Below are positions 59,837 through 64,000 of a stretch of DNA of 64,000 nt, piece after piece. The position numbers and the translations under genes were made by a program. The DNA is from Rosistilla oblonga (GTDB lineage Bacteria; Planctomycetota; Planctomycetia; Pirellulales; Pirellulaceae). A model generated the notes under the pieces. That model did no database searches. It saw nothing but the letters and a program-made list of their open reading frames with translations, and was not told the DNA's origin. Where the stretch lies: the NCBI RefSeq assembly GCF_007751715.1, contig NZ_CP036292.1, positions 186,001 to 250,000 on the forward strand, written 5' to 3'. How positions within the stretch are numbered: the first letter of the stretch is position 1; every line of letters starts with the position of its first letter.

Positions 59837-62800
59837 CTAGTTTTGCTCTAGTCCTTCCTTCAATAAGTTCTTGTCAAGCGACTTATCTTCGGCAACGTCA
59901 CTGGTAGCTTCGGTAACGGTATCGAGGAGTTTGACTTGCTTCATTGGCACGTTAGCTAGCTTCGTGGCCGACGTGACTGATGGTACAGCTGCGAAGAAAT
60001 CCACTGGCGAATAAGTTTCCTCCGTAGGATGCCGTTCATCCCGGTGTTGCATCGAGGCGAGTGAGGTCTCACTCTCGCCTTGAAAACTAGCCATAGCTGC
60101 GCTGCGGTTCAGTTGATTTATGACCCGCAAGGCATCGAGGGCAGAAACGTAACCATCTCCTGAAGTGTCGGGGAATCTTATCGATCCGGAGAGTTCACTA
60201 CCGTTGGGAACCTCAATTGCCGACGAACCAGAATGCCGGCCTAATAGGTTAATGATTTGCAATGCGTCCAGTGCCGTGACTCCGTTCTTCGCGTTTACGT
60301 CGTTTGGTTCAACAGTGTTTTGCCACGGCGAGATCAGCTGAACTTCAACTGGTAGCTTTCCGCTCTGACCTTCCTGGTTGATCGCGTGATCTCTGGCGAC
60401 ACTCACAAAACGATAAGACTTGCCGAAAGTTCCAACGTAAATTGATTCTTGCGCACTCGTTGCAGTGAGCCAAGGTACCATGGGGCCGTCGTCTTCCGCG
60501 ACAAAGATATCGAACGAGCGAATTCCAGTGCCGGCGTTATCGTCCAACCCCGACCAAGTAACCGTGATCTCTCGTGAGTCCTGTGTCTCGGATGGGAGTT
60601 CGATAACGCTGGTCGGTGCCGTCTCATCATCAGAAAACTGTCCCCATGCGAGTTGGAGCGTCGTTGCTCCAGGACCGCTCGTGCTGGCAATGTTACCCTC
60701 GGAATCTAGAACAAGGATTTTGCTTACCGTAAACGGGCCATCGATTCGTTGATCCAGGATGTCACTTGCATCAAAGGCTAAATCGATCGTGGTGTCGCCA
60801 GGGACTAGGGGCAGGCGTTGATAGGTGTCCGCGATGGATTGCCCGTTGGGGCCCGTTAAGATAGCGGCGAAGGAGTACTCCCCAGCGTCTCGGATCTCCG
60901 CCTGCAACGAAAATGTGATTTCAGGTTCGCTCGTTTCGGTTTCACTCGAACTGTTCTGTCCAAAGTCTCCAAGGGAAGTCGATTGGATTAGAACTGGAAA
61001 TTCGGGGAAAAGTCGTTCGTCAGGCAGCGCGGAAGACGTTAGGCTGCGAACGAAATCCAACTCATTGCCTTGGTCGTCTTGGACGCGAATGTTTCGGACT
61101 TCAAACCCCATCTCTTCCTCGCCGAAACTGCGAGAAAACGATTCGAATCGAAGCGAAAGTTGATCGTCCTCGCTGGAGACGGTTTTTTCTTGTGAAGAAT
61201 AACCAACGGCGTTCCCGTCGCTGTCATACAAAAATGCAGTCACCGTCACGTCTCTCGGTTGCTCGCCCGTGACGTTTAGGGTCAATGTCGCATCGACATA
61301 GATGCCAGCGGGTGTGATGACACCTTCAAGATCGTTGAGTTGCCCGATGGATAGATCGTCGGTCTCGCGGAATTCGACATAGTTGTAAGACTTTGTTGTG
61401 TAGTCGACTTGGGAGGGGGGGGCGTTCTCGGCGCTAACCGATGAAATGCCGCGTAGTTGAAGTGATCCGTCAATTCGTTGCGTTTTCAGCAGGTGACCAG
61501 AGATTTCAAACTCAACGGTGTTGATGCCCGGTTCTAATTCGCCGCTAGACTCGGCGAAATAGGTATTGCCGTGTTCGTCTTCGAATCGAGCGTTGATGAA
61601 ATAGGTTCCCGCAGTAGTCGCCTCGACTTCGCCAGAAACCACAAGCGTCTTTTCGCCTTCATCGTTGTCGCGAATCTGGTCATCCGTGAATCCAACGAAC
61701 TCGAAATTTGCGAACTCAGCATCGGAGATGAATTGGAAGGCAGGTTGAGTATTGCGCCTGGGATTCGCTTCGTCGGCACTGTTGTTAGGCTGGTAGTTGA
61801 CTACTTCATCAATGAGGCCGAGGCTTGCCAGATCTGCAAAGTATTCTTCATCGCTGCCATCCGACGTGTTGAAACCGTAAGCTGCTAGGCTATCTGGATT
61901 ATATGAATCAAATCCGTACCGCTCGTATTTTATCTCAAGGAAGTCAGGGACCTGATCGCAATCGGAATCTGGGGCTGCATCGACACCTACAAAACAACTG
62001 CCAGGGACTCCGTCATTTGGGATTGGGTACGTGTCGCGCAAGTAGTCGTGAGCGCGTTCGTGAGCCAATGTGCTTTCAACGGCATCGATCCCCTCTGAAA
62101 CGACTTCGCTTCTGGTCGGACTGCTATCCGGCGTTTCGAAGGTCCAGTAGCTTACGGTCTTCGATAGGGCAGCGTGGTCATACAGAATGATCTCTCTGTT
62201 TGATGGAACGTAACTGCCGTAGAGTGTGCCAGGAAATGATAGTGCAGGGCCACCATACAAATATGTCAACGTTCCGTCGTTTGCCCCATGCTCTCGGTGA
62301 CTTGTCGCTCCATCTTGGTCTTCAGACCAATATTGGAACCAGTTCTTGATGCCATCTCCGTCATCGTCTCCAAATTTTTCAAAGAAGATGTCCAGCGGAT
62401 CAGATTGTTGCTGGTCTAGGTGATGCCCTGTTGCGAGCCCTGTATCCTCGGAGTTCAGTGTTACAGTGAATGAGTTTCCCGTGCCATAATGTTCTGAGGC
62501 TGGGTAGACAAGCGTGCAAAAAATGGCATCGCCGTCTTCAATAAGTCCCTCTTCTATCAAAGCGAGACGACAGTTTTCATCGGTCGAATCGCTGTCGACT
62601 TGGATCGGTAGACTGAGCGACTGCGATTCGCCTGCTTCAAAATCCAGATCAAAATAGGCCTGGCTTTCAAATCCGCTTTCTTGGGTTGTTATGGCAGCGA
62701 GCCAAAGTGGTTGTTGTGTTGTCGGTTGGTGGCTCAGCGAGTGGCCGTCAGAGCCATCGATTGTTGGCTTCGGAAAAGCCGGAATTGCATGGAGGGACTT

Positions 62801-63640
62801 GATCGCGGGAGGAGTCGGCTCGGGAAGCGACCCATTGAGCGTCATGCTTACCGAGACATCTGCATCCGCGTTAAAGTCTCCGTGATAGACGCCAGCTGAT
62901 TCCGACATCGCCCACTGGAACGCGGCTTGGACGGCTGCTGTCCCCAGCTCTGAATAGCGAACTCCGTCGACTTCAATTGTTGTGACGTTCGTTCCAGGGG
63001 CAATGTTGATCGGGTAGGACGATGCGCCTGAGCTGTTAGAAACGTCTTCGTTTGTGAACGGGAGGCTGATGGAAACACCACTGCCGTCGGCTTCTCTGCA
63101 GGTGCCGGTCCAAGGATAGCCCGGCGTGGTATAACAGTGGCTTGTGTTTCCTTCCCGTGTGATTTCAACGTCGATCGAGCCCTCCAGCTTGTGGATTAAC
63201 GCAGGGTCAATTCTCGCAAAGATAGTGACTTCGGACGACGCAAGCTCAACGTTCTTGAAGAAGGGGCCGCCCGAGCCACCGCCAAGATAATCGATGGTTC
63301 CGTTGACGGTTACCTGAAAGCTCCGGTCGCTGGTGGCGCTGCCGGACGCACTGTAAAACAGTTCGCCCGTGGCCGTTCCGGGCGTTGGGACATTTTGCAC
63401 CTGCGATGTAAACTCAAGGTCAACAGACTCGGCAAGTTCTTCGCTTTCAGTGCTAAGAATCCGCGATTCGCCAACGCCGAAATCAAATTGCTCTTCGAGC
63501 TTCCCGTTCGCAGAGAAGAGGAACAGCGGGAGATTCTCCGCATCCAAGCACAGTCGCGATTCGAGAACCTCGAAGGAGAAGGACAGGCGTAACTTAGAGC
63601 TAGGCCGCCGGTTCTTCAGATGAATTGGCTTGCGATTCAT
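59837..63640 (-). CDS. Large secreted protein with dockerin-type C-terminus
   Basis: A 1267-residue protein. The N-terminus has R-R and F-E-V-L-E-S-R-L-C-L (residues 22-32), the planctomycete surface-protein signal type. Long beta-rich regions with Asp/Ser/Thr follow; they include a segment around 480-550 with A-H-E-R-A-H-D-Y-L, which has a metalloprotease-like look but lacks a full zinc motif. Residues 1113-1180 are two dockerin-like calcium repeats (D-V-N-A-K-N-G-V-T-A-L-D-A-L, then D-T-S-G-D-G-Y-V-S-A-L-D-A-L). Dockerins in planctomycetes are common on cell-surface proteins. An adhesin or surface enzyme is plausible; no catalytic function can be named. Confidence 0.85.
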   Translation of the reverse strand: MNRKPIHLKNRRPSSKLRLSFSFEVLESRLCLDAENLPLFLFSANGKLEEQFDFGVGESRILSTESEELAESVDLEFTSQVQNVPTPGTATGELFYSASGSATSDRSFQVTVNGTIDYLGGGSGGPFFKNVELASSEVTIFARIDPALIHKLEGSIDVEITREGNTSHCYTTPGYPWTGTCREADGSGVSISLPFTNEDVSNSSGASSYPINIAPGTNVTTIEVDGVRYSELGTAAVQAAFQWAMSESAGVYHGDFNADADVSVSMTLNGSLPEPTPPAIKSLHAIPAFPKPTIDGSDGHSLSHQPTTQQPLWLAAITTQESGFESQAYFDLDFEAGESQSLSLPIQVDSDSTDENCRLALIEEGLIEDGDAIFCTLVYPASEHYGTGNSFTVTLNSEDTGLATGHHLDQQQSDPLDIFFEKFGDDDGDGIKNWFQYWSEDQDGATSHREHGANDGTLTYLYGGPALSFPGTLYGSYVPSNREIILYDHAALSKTVSYWTFETPDSSPTRSEVVSEGIDAVESTLAHERAHDYLRDTYPIPNDGVPGSCFVGVDAAPDSDCDQVPDFLEIKYERYGFDSYNPDSLAAYGFNTSDGSDEEYFADLASLGLIDEVVNYQPNNSADEANPRRNTQPAFQFISDAEFANFEFVGFTDDQIRDNDEGEKTLVVSGEVEATTAGTYFINARFEDEHGNTYFAESSGELEPGINTVEFEISGHLLKTQRIDGSLQLRGISSVSAENAPPSQVDYTTKSYNYVEFRETDDLSIGQLNDLEGVITPAGIYVDATLTLNVTGEQPRDVTVTAFLYDSDGNAVGYSSQEKTVSSEDDQLSLRFESFSRSFGEEEMGFEVRNIRVQDDQGNELDFVRSLTSSALPDERLFPEFPVLIQSTSLGDFGQNSSSETETSEPEITFSLQAEIRDAGEYSFAAILTGPNGQSIADTYQRLPLVPGDTTIDLAFDASDILDQRIDGPFTVSKILVLDSEGNIASTSGPGATTLQLAWGQFSDDETAPTSVIELPSETQDSREITVTWSGLDDNAGTGIRSFDIFVAEDDGPMVPWLTATSAQESIYVGTFGKSYRFVSVARDHAINQEGQSGKLPVEVQLISPWQNTVEPNDVNAKNGVTALDALQIINLLGRHSGSSAIEVPNGSELSGSIRFPDTSGDGYVSALDALRVINQLNRSAAMASFQGESETSLASMQHRDERHPTEETYSPVDFFAAVPSVTSATKLANVPMKQVKLLDTVTEATSDVAEDKSLDKNLLKEGLEQN

Positions 63641-64000
63641 GTTGACCCCTTAGGAAAGTGTGGCAAGGTAGCTAAATGCTACATTGGGTGGGGCTGGCTC
63701 TCTAGCGGGGGATGATCGATGTCGTTCCGTATCGGATTTCCTTGACTGGCGCAGAGTGGTTCCGGCTCGAACGGCAGACGCACCAAGGCCGGTTGGTTAA
63801 GAGCGGTTGTCTGAAGCTTTGCTATGGGGACCGCGAGCAAACGCCAGCAGGACGGCACAGGCGGTAACGTCAAGAAGTTATGTAGAGCACCGCTATCGTT
63901 GCCTGGGCATGTCGGCGCACTGAGGTCGTTGTTAGCGAACGAATTGCACTTTGCGTCCGATATCCGCTACCGTCGGGGGCCTGCAGTTTCAACGACGAAG
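63641..64000. other. Right-edge region, no supportable gene
   Basis: The last 360 bases. A 64-residue minus-strand frame (63679-63873) has no signal peptide, ribosome-binding site or family resemblance. It is likely the promoter region of the dockerin protein gene. Confidence 0.4.

Noticed and set aside
63679-63873. 64-residue gene at the right edge
   Set aside because: Pro/Leu-rich peptide without ribosome-binding site, signal or family resemblance.

Overview
The window looks like chromosome of a marine planctomycete of the Pirellulaceae (Rhodopirellula/Rosistilla-like). This is inferred from gene content, not from a marker gene. The indicators are a PVC-type heme-binding CxxCH protein, a periplasmic sulfatase, a secreted protein with the planctomycete N-terminal LESR motif and a C-terminal dockerin, several Hanks-type kinases, and many CHAT and caspase-like proteases. 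GC content is moderately high by eye. No rRNA or intact tRNA gene and no CRISPR array was seen.

Layout. 1-3808: the C-terminal part of a ParA-type ATPase, then a two-gene unit encoding a GNAT-PIN multidomain protein and an ASCH protein. 3841-10706: a sulfatase, an SGNH/alpha-beta hydrolase fusion and an M14 carboxypeptidase, separated by long dispersed and tandem non-coding repeats. 10752-14436: an MFS transporter and a HAD phosphatase divergent from a GntR/LacI-type regulator. 14543-16996: a kinase with a sensor-like C-terminal half.

17068-39611 is the most remarkable part: eleven same-strand (minus) genes over about 22.5 kb. In transcription order they are a CHAT protease, a secreted caspase-like protease, a small secreted protein, a TPR-CHAT protease, a membrane caspase fused to an FHA domain, a zinc-ribbon/FHA membrane protein, a Ser/Thr kinase with membrane segments, a PH-like membrane protein, a TPR membrane protein, a trypsin-like protease and a second Ser/Thr kinase. 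The core (33062 down to 21197) is tightly packed, with ATGA or TGATG overlaps at four of its five junctions. It reads as a phosphorylation-gated, membrane-based protease network, with kinases as writers, FHA domains as phosphothreonine readers, and CHAT, caspase and trypsin domains as proteolytic outputs. Its role (regulated cell death, defence or envelope signalling) is not shown by the sequence.

39921-48696: a zinc alcohol dehydrogenase, an NmrA-like reductase, two AI-2E family permeases, an APH-like/P-loop kinase, a Cu/Zn superoxide dismutase lipoprotein, and small CsbD and Rho_N proteins. This looks like a stress and envelope neighbourhood, with a palindromic MITE-like element near 44.9 kb and a 38-bp tandem array near 48.8 kb. 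48894-55997: a XylR-type regulator divergent from a Gfo/Idh/MocA oxidoreductase, followed by a giant ThuA/PVC-heme/cytochrome c protein, suggesting sugar catabolism. 56038-59129: a radical SAM protein, a Rieske ferredoxin and a PL7 alginate lyase. 59837-63640: a large secreted dockerin protein. The last 360 bases hold no gene that can be supported.
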